From positions 1 through 64,000 of the forward strand of contig JAEPQH010000011.1 in NCBI GenBank assembly GCA_017640605.1: DNA of 64,000 nt, read 5' to 3'. Shown here in pieces: positions 43,891-51,897 of the stretch. The notes under the pieces were generated by a model, which had not been told where the DNA came from, did no database searches, and saw only the letters and a program-made list of their open reading frames with translations. The stretch is from Balneolaceae bacterium. GTDB lineage: Bacteria; Bacteroidota; Rhodothermia; Balneolales; Balneolaceae. The translations under genes and the position numbers were made by a program. Within the stretch, counting starts at the first letter, position 1, and every line of letters starts with the position of its first letter.

Positions 43891-45216
43891 ATGGCTAATC
43901 ACAACTCTCGATTCTTTTTCGACGAACAAAGCCAAGAAAATGCCAAAATTAAAGTCATTGGCGTTGGCGGCGGTGGCGGAAATGCTATCAATAATATGAT
44001 CAACATGGGCCTCGACAGCGTGGAATACATTGCGTTGAACACCGATGCACAGGCCTTAAAAGCGAGTCACGCAAATATTAAAATTCAGGTTGGCGCTGCT
44101 CTCACCAGCGGACTTGGTGCAGGTGCACGCCCTGAAATCGGACGCGAGGCGGTAGAGGAAAATCGACATGAGATCGAAGAATCTATCGAAAGCGCCGACA
44201 TGATTTTTGTAACGGCAGGAATGGGTGGCGGTACCGGAACCGGTGGCGCTCCCGTAGTGGCCGGCATGGCGAAACGACGCGGTATTTTAACCGTTGGGAT
44301 TGTAACCACACCATTCGAATGTGAAGGTAAAATCCGAAAAAAATATGCACTTGAAGGCATAAACGAGCTAAAAAAGAATTGCGATACCGTAATCGTAATT
44401 CCAAACGAGCGCTTACTCGATATCGCCGATGAAAACACATCGCTGATGGAAGCCTTTGCGCTTGCAAACGAAGTACTGTACAACGCAACCCGCGGTATCA
44501 GTGACTTAATTCTGATGCCCGGTCTTATCAACCTTGATTTTGCTGATGTGCGTACAACTATGACCGACGGTGGCGCAGCCATTATGGGTAGTTCTACCGC
44601 ATCCGGACCGGAGCGTGCTGAAATGGCGGCTCGAGAAGCCATCAATTCACCGCTATTGGATGGAGTAAGCATTAATGGCGCTCGAAATGTATTGGTGAAT
44701 ATATCGGCAGGTGCAAATTTGGGAATGCGCGAAACCACCACGGCTACTTCTATCATCCAGCAGGAAGCAGGTGATGAGGCAGAAATCATTTTGGGTACCG
44801 TACTCGACGAGAATTTTGGCGAAGAAATTCGCGTAACCGTAATTGCTACCGGCTTCGACTTAGCTGAAGACCGCAATAATGTACGTGTAGCACCGAATAA
44901 GCCGGCAGGAATTCCTGCTGAGCAGACAATGCGTGCTCCGGCGGCAGCTCCATCGGCTAAAAAGGAAATCCCAACACGATTTACCCGTACTAGTGGAGAT
45001 TACTACAAAGGCGAAAGTAATCTTAAGAAAATGGATACTCCTGCGTATTTACGCAAAGAAATTCATGTACGACGTGAGGAACCTCAGGCTCCGCAACAGG
45101 AAGAAGAAACACGTTCGGAGCAAAATTCGAATGTGGCTCCATTCCGACAGAGTACAGAACGTATCCGCAAAGATGATTCAGATCAACCTGCGTTTTTACG
45201 CAAGATCATGGATTAA
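43891..45216 (+). CDS. ftsZ: Cell division GTPase FtsZ
   Basis: Tubulin-like ring-forming GTPase, 441 aa: IKVIGVGGGGGNAINNMI, GTP signature GMGGGTGTGGAPVVA, NADxx-type segment NLDFADVRTTM, and a variable linker from about residue 330. The C-terminal peptide QPAFLRKIMD (432-441) is the FtsA/ZapA-type binding motif. A near-copy, DTPAYLRKEI, occurs at 382-391, and the two encoding stretches (45040-45056, 45187-45202) are almost identical in DNA. Shine-Dalgarno AGGAG precedes the ATG. Last gene of dcw, followed by a structured RNA and terminator. Confidence 0.98.
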   Translation: MANHNSRFFFDEQSQENAKIKVIGVGGGGGNAINNMINMGLDSVEYIALNTDAQALKASHANIKIQVGAALTSGLGAGARPEIGREAVEENRHEIEESIESADMIFVTAGMGGGTGTGGAPVVAGMAKRRGILTVGIVTTPFECEGKIRKKYALEGINELKKNCDTVIVIPNERLLDIADENTSLMEAFALANEVLYNATRGISDLILMPGLINLDFADVRTTMTDGGAAIMGSSTASGPERAEMAAREAINSPLLDGVSINGARNVLVNISAGANLGMRETTTATSIIQQEAGDEAEIILGTVLDENFGEEIRVTVIATGFDLAEDRNNVRVAPNKPAGIPAEQTMRAPAAAPSAKKEIPTRFTRTSGDYYKGESNLKKMDTPAYLRKEIHVRREEPQAPQQEEETRSEQNSNVAPFRQSTERIRKDDSDQPAFLRKIMD

Positions 45217-45230
45217 ATCTCCAATGAAAT

Positions 45231-45364
45231 CGGCTGTCCCCTGATGTAGCTTGGGAGAGCTACGTCTAAGCCGAACTCGTTTACTGGATTATAGCCCCAT
45301 TCCGTGGCGCTGTTATGAAACGGATATGCCAACTACAGACGGCAGGCTATAGATTGCTAACAAT
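45231..45364 (+). ncRNA. Unidentified structured RNA downstream of ftsZ
   Basis: Two separate folded domains are visible. Domain 1 (45231-45273): outer stem CGGCT/AGCCG and inner stem GATGTAGCT (45243-45251) with AGCTACGTC (45258-45266), 9 pairs with a 6-nt loop. Domain 2 (45290-45351): TATAGCC/GGCTATA closing a three-way junction with TCCGT/ACGGA and TGCC/GGCA arms. A terminator follows at 45365. Total length about 170 nt. It is not tRNA, tmRNA, SRP RNA or any riboswitch I recognise; 6S RNA is the right size but the fold is wrong. It may be a free small RNA or the ftsZ 3' UTR. Confidence 0.5.
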
Positions 45365-45399
45365 AAAGGAAGCTTCTTGAAAGGGAGCTTTCTTTTTTT
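45365..45399 (+). terminator. Strong terminator closing the ftsZ / structured RNA transcript
   Basis: AAAGGAAGCTTC (45365-45376) pairs with GGGAGCTTTCTTT (45384-45395 region), 12 pairs with two G-T wobbles, 7-nt loop, then TTTTTTT. Confidence 0.9.
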
Positions 45400-45452
45400 G
45401 CATGGGGGTTTTTGAATTAATATTCGTTATTTGAATAATTTGCCCTTGTTTC

Positions 45453-45525
45453 GAAGGACTGAAGTCCTTCTCTTGGGAAAAGTGGAAATTTTCAGCTTTA
45501 CCAAATGAAGGGATTGATCCCTTCA
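45453..45525. repeat. Pair of REP-like palindromes
   Basis: Palindrome A: GAAGGACT (45453-45460), 2-nt turn, AGTCCTTC (45463-45470). Palindrome B: TGAAGGGAT (45506-45514), 2-nt turn, ATCCCTTCA (45517-45525). They are 35 nt apart and share the GAAGG...CCTTC core. A third, less perfect copy is at 47290. The arrangement is like paired REP sequences (REPINs). No RAYT transposase is in the window. Confidence 0.75.
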
Positions 45526-45597
45526 GCAACTACAGCCAAAACCCGTTTGATTATCTCTATCAAATTATTTTATTTATTTCAAATAACTCATTTAAAA

Positions 45598-46068
45598 ATG
45601 CAGGAATTCAAATTACAGATCGATACAGATACTATTTACATTCGAGTTATCCGTTTTATTGGCTCATTTGGATTAGGCTTTTTTACTGCACTTATTCTTC
45701 TAGATTTTAAGCAGGGAAATGAAATCCAATGGATGCCGCTTATTGGTGGAATCGGTGGTTGTATTGCATTCGCTTTCTATCCAGGATTATTGGCAAAAAA
45801 GCAGGCTTTAGTGATCAATAAGCATGGCATACATACAGTTGGATATGCATATCATTTTCAGGAAAGAAATAAAATGAGTTGGGATAAAATCAGAAGTATT
45901 CAATTTGTCGAACCCAGCTTTTTAACAAGTGGGAAATTATCCATCATCAACTCCATTGGATCAGCAGAAAACATATCATTCCCACCGCATACAAAGAATC
46001 AACTGCACGAACTTAAAGAGCAACTAGCCACTTTTGCTTCTGAGAAAGAAATAGAGTTTAGATTATAG
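45598..46068 (+). CDS. Hypothetical two-helix membrane protein with PH-like C-terminus
   Basis: A 156-aa protein I do not recognise. Two membrane helices (FIGSFGLGFFTALILLDF; PLIGGIGGCIAFAFYPGLL) are followed by a soluble beta-rich part (KQALVINKHGIHTVGYAYHF ... MSWDKIRSIQFVEPSF) that reads like a bacterial PH/DUF-type domain (STM3941-like layout). I chose the ATG at 45598: an upstream in-frame ATG (45505) begins inside a REP-like palindrome. No operon partners. Confidence 0.65.
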   Translation: MQEFKLQIDTDTIYIRVIRFIGSFGLGFFTALILLDFKQGNEIQWMPLIGGIGGCIAFAFYPGLLAKKQALVINKHGIHTVGYAYHFQERNKMSWDKIRSIQFVEPSFLTSGKLSIINSIGSAENISFPPHTKNQLHELKEQLATFASEKEIEFRL

Positions 46069-46233
46069 GTAAATGACTATAATTTTATGACCTAGATTCG
46101 AAGGGATAAGGGTTAGTTAATCGTGATTCGTTAATTGTAAAGCTTTTGGGCAATCAGACAATGCCCCTGCTTTTCTAGTATTGGCGCAGCATGCTACACA
46201 TGTACTGAGAATTTGGATTTATTTTGAAGCTCA

Positions 46234-46261
46234 GTACGGACGTATCGTGATACGTCCGTAC
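46234..46261. repeat. Perfect 13-bp palindrome (REP-like hairpin)
   Basis: GTACGGACGTATC (46234-46246), 2-nt turn, GATACGTCCGTAC (46249-46261): 13 perfect pairs. No T-run follows, so it is not a terminator. It belongs in style to dispersed short palindromes found many times per genome. It lies in the gap before the beta-propeller gene. Confidence 0.85.
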
Positions 46262-46295
46262 AAGCGATTGGATGATCTGTTTTCTATATTCAAAA

Positions 46296-47279
46296 ATGTC
46301 ATTAAAACACACTCTTTTAGTTCTGGGCTCTCAAAATTCGAAAGTTGCCGACCAAGAACTTTCTCGTGATCAAATTAGGCCGGTTCAAATACTTCAAAAA
46401 GATGGTGCCATAAAGCCTGTTTCTTTTTTTAACCAATGGGGTAAAGTAGGAGTAAGCTCGATGGCTTGGCATCCTAAATTCGAACACACGTTGTATGTTT
46501 CGATTAATGATGAACTTCGTGTCATAAACACTCAATCAATGGCCGTTAAAAAGATTGATTTAGGAGTTATCGGCGATTTGCACGACATCGAATTTCTTGG
46601 TGATAAGCTTTGGATTTCAAATACTGAATATGACGAAGCGATTTGTTTTGATCCAACACAACAACAAGTAACCCAACGAATTTCACTGTCTGAATATCGC
46701 ACAGAGAAAGAACTCGTAGAAACTACCGATCAATCCAAAGACCGATTTCATTGCAATCAGGTTTTTCGGAATTACGAAGGTGACTTGTGCGTGCTTATCC
46801 ATCACATTACCGGTTGGCAATACTTTCGAACGGTGATGGAAACCCTTATTCGCAGACAAGGCGATGGTGGAATTATCAATTTGGATAAAAAGAAGATTTT
46901 AAAGCTAAAGTTGCAAAGTCCGCATTCGGTGCGATTAATTAATAACGAATACTGGGTGCAAGACAGCACCGATCAATCTACTAAGATTTACGACCGTGAA
47001 TGGAGGCTGATTCATACCATTCCAATTGGTGGCTTTGGTCGCGGAGTAGCTTTTTCTGAAGAAGACAATGTGGCTTACATTGCTATTTCCGCAACAAGAA
47101 AGCGCTATCTACGAGTGATTCCAACAGGAGGCAAACACGATAACCGAATTATGTTGGTGGACATTAAAACTCGTAAAGAGATCGAAACCATTTCCATCCC
47201 CAACATCGAACAGTTGGATAATATTTACATTCTTGATGGGCAATTAAAACAACTAATCGATCAGATAGAAGCAACTTAG
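46296..47279 (+). CDS. Beta-propeller protein of unknown function
   Basis: A 327-aa, apparently cytoplasmic protein with propeller-like repeats: SMAWHPKFEHTLYVSINDEL, HDIEFLGDKLWISNTEYDEAICFD, FHCNQVFRNYEGDLCVLIHHITGWQ, SPHSVRLINNEYWVQDSTDQSTKIYD and GRGVAFSEEDNVAYIAIS. The layout resembles DUF4915/TIGR03032-type propellers, but I am not sure of the family. Start ATG 46296 (MSLKHTLLVLGSQNS) is preferred to an in-frame ATG 8 codons upstream. Flanked by palindromic repeats, and not in an operon. Confidence 0.65.
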   Translation: MSLKHTLLVLGSQNSKVADQELSRDQIRPVQILQKDGAIKPVSFFNQWGKVGVSSMAWHPKFEHTLYVSINDELRVINTQSMAVKKIDLGVIGDLHDIEFLGDKLWISNTEYDEAICFDPTQQQVTQRISLSEYRTEKELVETTDQSKDRFHCNQVFRNYEGDLCVLIHHITGWQYFRTVMETLIRRQGDGGIINLDKKKILKLKLQSPHSVRLINNEYWVQDSTDQSTKIYDREWRLIHTIPIGGFGRGVAFSEEDNVAYIAISATRKRYLRVIPTGGKHDNRIMLVDIKTRKEIETISIPNIEQLDNIYILDGQLKQLIDQIEAT

Positions 47280-47289
47280 GTTTTTCGTT

Positions 47290-47309
47290 TGAAGGGATAA
47301 AGTCCTTCA
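47290..47309. repeat. Third copy of the GAAGG...CCTTC palindrome
   Basis: TGAAGGGAT (47290-47298), 2-nt turn, AGTCCTTCA (47301-47309), imperfect (one mismatch and one G-T). Related to the palindromes at 45453-45525, just after the beta-propeller gene stop. Confidence 0.6.
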
Positions 47310-47418
47310 ATTGCAAAAATTGAATGCTTTTCAATGCTTTTACATGCATAGTGCAGAACGAATGAGCTAAACTATTAGCTCACATTAAGTGATCGAACCT
47401 ACTACGAATTATTCATTC

Positions 47419-47790
47419 TTAATTAAACACCCCTTCTTCTTCCAAAAAATCTAGGGTTTCCACTGCATGGCGCATGTGTGGAATAACAATGCTTCCGCCA
47501 ACAATCAACGCTACATTTAATGCATCCACAATTTCATCTTTCGTAGATCCTGTTTTTGCACATTGTTCGAGGTGATAATCGATACAATCGTTGCAGCGTA
47601 GTACACTGGAAGCGACGAGGCCAAGCAATTCTTTGGTTTTTTTATCCAAAGCGCCATCTCGATAGGTGTTAGCGTCCATGTTAAAGAAGCGCTTTATACC
47701 AAGGTGACCTAGATCTAATACTTTTTCGTTTTGTTCGGTTCTTTTCTGGCGGAATTGTTCGAGGCGGTTTTTAAACTCTGAATCTGACAT
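47419..47790 (-). CDS. Carboxymuconolactone decarboxylase / AhpD-like protein
   Basis: A 123-aa CMD-family protein with the AhpD-type redox site: VASSVLRCNDCIDYHLEQC has C66-x-x-C69 and the downstream His, then GSTKDEIVDALNVALIVGGSIVIPHMRHA. Probably a small thiol peroxidase or disulfide reductase. Stands alone, divergent from the SGNH gene; no partner AhpC is nearby. Confidence 0.9.
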   Translation of the reverse strand: MSDSEFKNRLEQFRQKRTEQNEKVLDLGHLGIKRFFNMDANTYRDGALDKKTKELLGLVASSVLRCNDCIDYHLEQCAKTGSTKDEIVDALNVALIVGGSIVIPHMRHAVETLDFLEEEGVFN

Positions 47791-47885
47791 AGTATTCTTT
47801 ATTTTCCGATAAAGTACGCACCCTATATAACCCTCTCAATAGATAGTTAATATATTTTGTGTTTTAGTGATTTCGTGGCAAATTT

Positions 47886-49388
47886 ATGCCTATGATTTTC
47901 AAAAAAGAAGCGAAGCATAAACTGGTAGTTTTCGGGGATTCTCTGGCTCAGGGCTTTCAAAATGGAGGCATCTATCGTACTGATATCAACTTTCCATCTT
48001 TCATCGCGCGTTGCTTCGATCCCTATCCTGACTTCCAACAACCTGTATTTACAGCTCAAGCAGGTATACCTTTAAACCTAGAAGTATTACTAAGAGGCTT
48101 GGCCGACGAATTTGGTCCCAAAATTACTTACGATGAATATCCATCAGCATTAAAACACACATTCGGAACTCTAAAGCGCATCAAAAAATATTGGGAAGGT
48201 GGGTTTAAAGATCTAAGTATTCCCAAAACCCAACCCTATCACAATCAAGCAATTTGGGGGCTGGCAATCAACGATTCGTGGATCGTGAATGAAAAAAACA
48301 GCCGTGAATTTATTGAACAGCACAAAGAACGCTACTCCATTTTTGGGCTACTGCCTGAACATGCAAAGTTTACGACCGCACGATTGGTGTTAAACCCTAG
48401 TTTAAATCCCGACTTAGAACTTCGCACTCAAGTTGATAATGTTCAGGCTTTAGCGAATGATGGCGGGATCGAAAATCTGATTGTATGTCTTGGCCACAAT
48501 AATGCATTAGGTGCGGTTATCAATCTGAACTTAACCTGGTCGGAAGAAGAAGATCTCGATTCTTTTATGGCATTTCGGAAACATTCGATTTATCGCCCCG
48601 AACACTTTGAACTGGAATACCGCAAACTCGCAGAACGGGTTAAAAAAATTGGAGCTCGACGAGTGTTCGTCCCAACCATTCCTTATCCGACAATCCCACC
48701 GATTTTGCGGGGTGTAAACTCCCACTTCTCCGCTAATCATTTAGGCTATTTCGATTATTATACTCGCTTTTGGATTTGGGATGAAGATTTTGATCCTGCA
48801 AAACATCCGCATCTAACCAAAGATGAAGCCATTCAAATCGATTTCACCATCGACGAATACAACCATATTATCCGAAAAATAGCACGGGAATATGGTTGGC
48901 ATGTGGTTCCCATTGCTAAAAATGTTGCTAGTATGGCGAAACGACGATTAGGCGGTGAGCTACTGCGTGGTTATCCAGAGGATTTTAAAGCTGCCCTTAA
49001 GAAAAATGAGTTGACACGTCATTTCATCAACGAACAGGGCGAAGCTACACTCACAACTGATTTCATCCGCGCAGATAAAGAAACCGGGAAAGTGTATAAA
49101 GGTGGAATTTTTAGTTTGGATGGGTTACACCCAACAACTATCGGTTATGCACTAATGGCCAATAATTATCGAACGGTGATGCAACGCGCCGGTGTAGATT
49201 TCCAGAAGCCATTAGATTGGGATACTGCCATTAGTGAAGATACTTTGGTTACGTATCCACCTGCTCTTCTTGCCGAATTAAAAATGGCACTTCGTTTTTT
49301 ATCGCTAGGTGGTAATGATGCATTCTTACTAGCAGGGCGCAGTATATTTGGACAATTGATGAATCTATTCTCAGAAAAACGTAGCTAA
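47886..49388 (+). CDS. SGNH/GDSL hydrolase-like protein
   Basis: A 500-aa protein without signal peptide: block I GDSLAQG (Ser19), LIVCLGHNNALG (block III, N present), and DGLHPT near residue 420 (block V Asp and His). All catalytic residues are therefore in place, but the protein is about twice the usual size because of a long middle region. The ester or polysaccharide substrate is unknown. No operon partners. Confidence 0.82.
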   Translation: MPMIFKKEAKHKLVVFGDSLAQGFQNGGIYRTDINFPSFIARCFDPYPDFQQPVFTAQAGIPLNLEVLLRGLADEFGPKITYDEYPSALKHTFGTLKRIKKYWEGGFKDLSIPKTQPYHNQAIWGLAINDSWIVNEKNSREFIEQHKERYSIFGLLPEHAKFTTARLVLNPSLNPDLELRTQVDNVQALANDGGIENLIVCLGHNNALGAVINLNLTWSEEEDLDSFMAFRKHSIYRPEHFELEYRKLAERVKKIGARRVFVPTIPYPTIPPILRGVNSHFSANHLGYFDYYTRFWIWDEDFDPAKHPHLTKDEAIQIDFTIDEYNHIIRKIAREYGWHVVPIAKNVASMAKRRLGGELLRGYPEDFKAALKKNELTRHFINEQGEATLTTDFIRADKETGKVYKGGIFSLDGLHPTTIGYALMANNYRTVMQRAGVDFQKPLDWDTAISEDTLVTYPPALLAELKMALRFLSLGGNDAFLLAGRSIFGQLMNLFSEKRS

Positions 49389-49433
49389 ATTAATTTAGAT
49401 TAACTCTAGATAAGGGTGGTATTGATGTCTATT

Positions 49434-49451
49434 GTTTCTTAATTTAGAAAC
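49434..49451. promoter_or_regulatory. Inverted repeat upstream of the iron-uptake-type operon
   Basis: GTTTCT-TAATTT-AGAAAC, a perfect 6-6-6 repeat, 40 bp before the first gene. Possible operator; it is not a recognisable Fur box. A separate palindrome, CTAAATTAATTTAG (49385-49398), overlaps the stop of the preceding gene. Confidence 0.3.
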
Positions 49452-49490
49452 GATCCAAATAAAAAATCACTCAAATCATTCATCAATAAA

Positions 49491-50717
49491 TTGAAACGAC
49501 TACCACTTCTCGCCACACTAACGTTTGCTTTAATAATTTTTTCCAACTGCGATATTTCAGATTCAAGCAGTTCTATAGAGACCCCAGAAATTTATGAATT
49601 TACAAGAAATGGTGAATCTACCGTTTCTTTTTCAGGGCAAACTACACGATTAAAAATGGCTACCGAATTGGTACAATCCATCCATGATTTTGATAACTCT
49701 ACAAGTGAGTTACTTCTACAAATGTTTAGGAATGAAGGTTTAAATGGAGAAGATGTAGCTCCATTCAACAATGAGGAACTAAATACATCCTCTAAAAGCA
49801 TAAAAAGTAAAGTTGCTGCTTCACGGGATTACTTTTCAGCAAAAACTGCTGTAAGCGCAGAAATCAGATCAGATTTTGAAAGCTGGCTTACTCAAGTGGT
49901 TGAGGAAGTATATCCGAATAAAAACACATTAGCCGAACCTGGTGTTTCAGGACAAATTGCTGACGGTAATTCTGTTCGATATGTAAATGCTCAAGGCTTT
50001 GAATACGATCAATTGGTTACCAAAGGCTTAATTGGGGCTTTAATGGTTGATCAAATGCTGAACAATTATCTAAGCACATCGATATTAGATGAAGGTACTA
50101 ATCGTGAGGATAATGACAGCGAAGTTCTGGTGGAAGGCAAAAACTACACAACCATGGAGCATAAATGGGACGAAGCGTATGGGTATTTATTTGGAAACTC
50201 TGCCAATCCTGAATCACCTATGGCAACTTTAGGAAGCGATGATGTTTTCCTAAACAAATATTTTGGAAGACTTGACAACGATCCTGACTTTGAAGGCATA
50301 GCTCAAGAAGTGTTTGATGCTTTTGCTTTAGGTAGAGCTGCCATTGTTGCCGGCGATTATGAATTGCGCAACGAGCAAGCAGCAATTATTCGTAGTCATA
50401 TTTCTACTGTTATTGGCGTTCGGGCAGTGTACTACTTAAACGCAGGTAAAGAAGGACTCAGTAATTCCTCTCCTGACTACGGCGCAATTTTCCACGATCT
50501 ATCGGAAGGCTATGGCTTTATTTACAGCTTGATGTTTGTTCGTAATCCACGTAGTAACGAACAAGTATTTACCAAAGCTGAAATAGATAGTTTGCTTGCG
50601 AATTTAACTCAAGGTGATGGCTTATGGGAAGTTTCTCCTGCCACATTAGATGATATGATTTCGAATATTTCTGCGAAATTCGACTTCAACTTAGAACACG
50701 CAATCAACTCAAATTAA
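49491..50717 (+). CDS. DUF4856 lipoprotein
   Basis: A 408-aa lipoprotein (lipobox IIFSNC, Cys20) with the DUF4856 pattern: IYEFTRNGESTVSFSGQTTRLKM, GALMVDQMLNNYLS, KNYTTMEHKWDEAYGYLFG, NKYFGRLDNDPDFEGIAQEVFDAFALGRAAIVAGDYE. The family regularly precedes imelysin, HTTM and TonB-receptor genes, as here, and is thought to serve iron or heme uptake. The start is TTG at 49491. Confidence 0.88.
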   Translation: MKRLPLLATLTFALIIFSNCDISDSSSSIETPEIYEFTRNGESTVSFSGQTTRLKMATELVQSIHDFDNSTSELLLQMFRNEGLNGEDVAPFNNEELNTSSKSIKSKVAASRDYFSAKTAVSAEIRSDFESWLTQVVEEVYPNKNTLAEPGVSGQIADGNSVRYVNAQGFEYDQLVTKGLIGALMVDQMLNNYLSTSILDEGTNREDNDSEVLVEGKNYTTMEHKWDEAYGYLFGNSANPESPMATLGSDDVFLNKYFGRLDNDPDFEGIAQEVFDAFALGRAAIVAGDYELRNEQAAIIRSHISTVIGVRAVYYLNAGKEGLSNSSPDYGAIFHDLSEGYGFIYSLMFVRNPRSNEQVFTKAEIDSLLANLTQGDGLWEVSPATLDDMISNISAKFDFNLEHAINSN

Positions 50718-50734
50718 TTACTTTATCACAAGAG

Positions 50735-50764
50735 AAGCCGATAACGCTCACTCGTTATTGGCTT
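50735..50764 (+). other. Intercistronic hairpin between DUF4856 and imelysin genes
   Basis: AAGCCGATAACG (50735-50746) and CGTTATTGGCTT (50753-50764), 12 pairs with one G-T, 6-nt loop, without a T-run. It may stabilise or process the mRNA, giving unequal expression of the first gene. Confidence 0.6.
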
Positions 50765-50781
50765 TCGCTGTTTATTGAATC

Positions 50782-51897
50782 ATGAGAGTATCTGTTTTTC
50801 TATTTATTATTCTTTTAACCGCATTATTCGGTGGATGTACCGGAGATTCTACCCAAGGTCCTGATGTAGGTGATTTCGATCGCCAAGCAATTCTTACTAA
50901 TTGGGCTGATAATATCATTATTCCAGCCTTCACCGAGTTTGAACTCAAATCATCTAACTTAACGGAGGCTGCAATTGATTTCGATCAAAGTCCGAATGAA
51001 GCACGCTTAGACACTCTGCAAAGCGCTTGGAAAGATGCCTATTTAGCCTTCCAGCAAGTTTCAATGTTCGAAACCGGTCCGGCAATGACGTTAAGATATC
51101 GAACTCAATTAAATACCTATCCAACCGATACCACCGAAATCAAAGCCAATATTGAAAATGGTGATGTCAACCTTGCGCTTCCATCTTTGGTAAACAGTCA
51201 GGGTTTTCCGGCGTTAGATTTTCTACTCTTTGGCACAGGATCATCAAACAATGAAGTGCTGGCATTCTACACTACCAATGCCAATGCTCAAAAAAATCGA
51301 GCCTATTTGATTGCGCTTACCCAGCGAATTGAAGACCTCACAGAAGCTGTGCTTGGGCAATGGACCGACACCTACCGCGATGAATTTGTTGCTAATGATG
51401 GCAATGGCGCAAATGCTTCGATCGATTTAATGGTGAACGATTACATTTTCTATTTCGAAAAATATCTGCGAGCCGGAAAAATTGGAATTCCTGCAGGGGT
51501 ATTTTCGGGTTCTGCCTTACCTTCTCATGTAGAGGCAAAATATAACGGCGAAATTGCCCTCGAGCTTTTTAATGAAGCACTAGATGCCAGCCAGAATTTC
51601 TTTAATGGAACTCACTTTCAAAGCAATACCTCGGGCTTAAGCTTAGCAGATTATTTGGATTACTTGAACACTATGAAAGAGGGAACCGATTTGACAGCCT
51701 TAATCAATAATCAATTCGAAACAATCCGAGCTCAAGCTTCCACCCTTAATTCAGATTTTGCACAACAAATAGCGTCTAACAATACCGAGATGTTGCAGAC
51801 CTACGACGTTTTGCAACGCAATGTAGTGTTTCTAAAAGTTGATATGCTCCAAGCCTTAAATATCAATGTTGATTACGTTGATGCCGATGGCGATTAA
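50782..51897 (+). CDS. Imelysin-family lipoprotein
   Basis: A 371-aa lipoprotein (LFGGC, Cys19) of the imelysin/EfeO-like group: two helical-bundle halves, WADNIIIPAFTEFELKSS, LQSAWKDAYLAFQQVSMFETGPA and NSQGFPALDFLLFGTG. The last segment corresponds to the GxHxxE motif of classical imelysins, but has Pro and Asp in place of His and Glu, as in many Bacteroidota members, so metal binding must differ. It directly precedes the HTTM gene (adjacent stop and start). Confidence 0.88.
   Translation: MRVSVFLFIILLTALFGGCTGDSTQGPDVGDFDRQAILTNWADNIIIPAFTEFELKSSNLTEAAIDFDQSPNEARLDTLQSAWKDAYLAFQQVSMFETGPAMTLRYRTQLNTYPTDTTEIKANIENGDVNLALPSLVNSQGFPALDFLLFGTGSSNNEVLAFYTTNANAQKNRAYLIALTQRIEDLTEAVLGQWTDTYRDEFVANDGNGANASIDLMVNDYIFYFEKYLRAGKIGIPAGVFSGSALPSHVEAKYNGEIALELFNEALDASQNFFNGTHFQSNTSGLSLADYLDYLNTMKEGTDLTALINNQFETIRAQASTLNSDFAQQIASNNTEMLQTYDVLQRNVVFLKVDMLQALNINVDYVDADGD

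Noticed and set aside
44085-44876. 263-codon open frame antisense to ftsZ
   Set aside because: It is a shadow of the strongly conserved ftsZ coding strand; its translation is low-complexity Ser/Ile-rich and has no initiation context.
45243-45266. tRNA D-arm-like sequence (GTAGCT-TGGGAG-AGCTAC) after ftsZ
   Set aside because: No acceptor stem, anticodon arm or T-arm (GGTTCGA) in the correct spacing; treated as part of an unidentified structured RNA.
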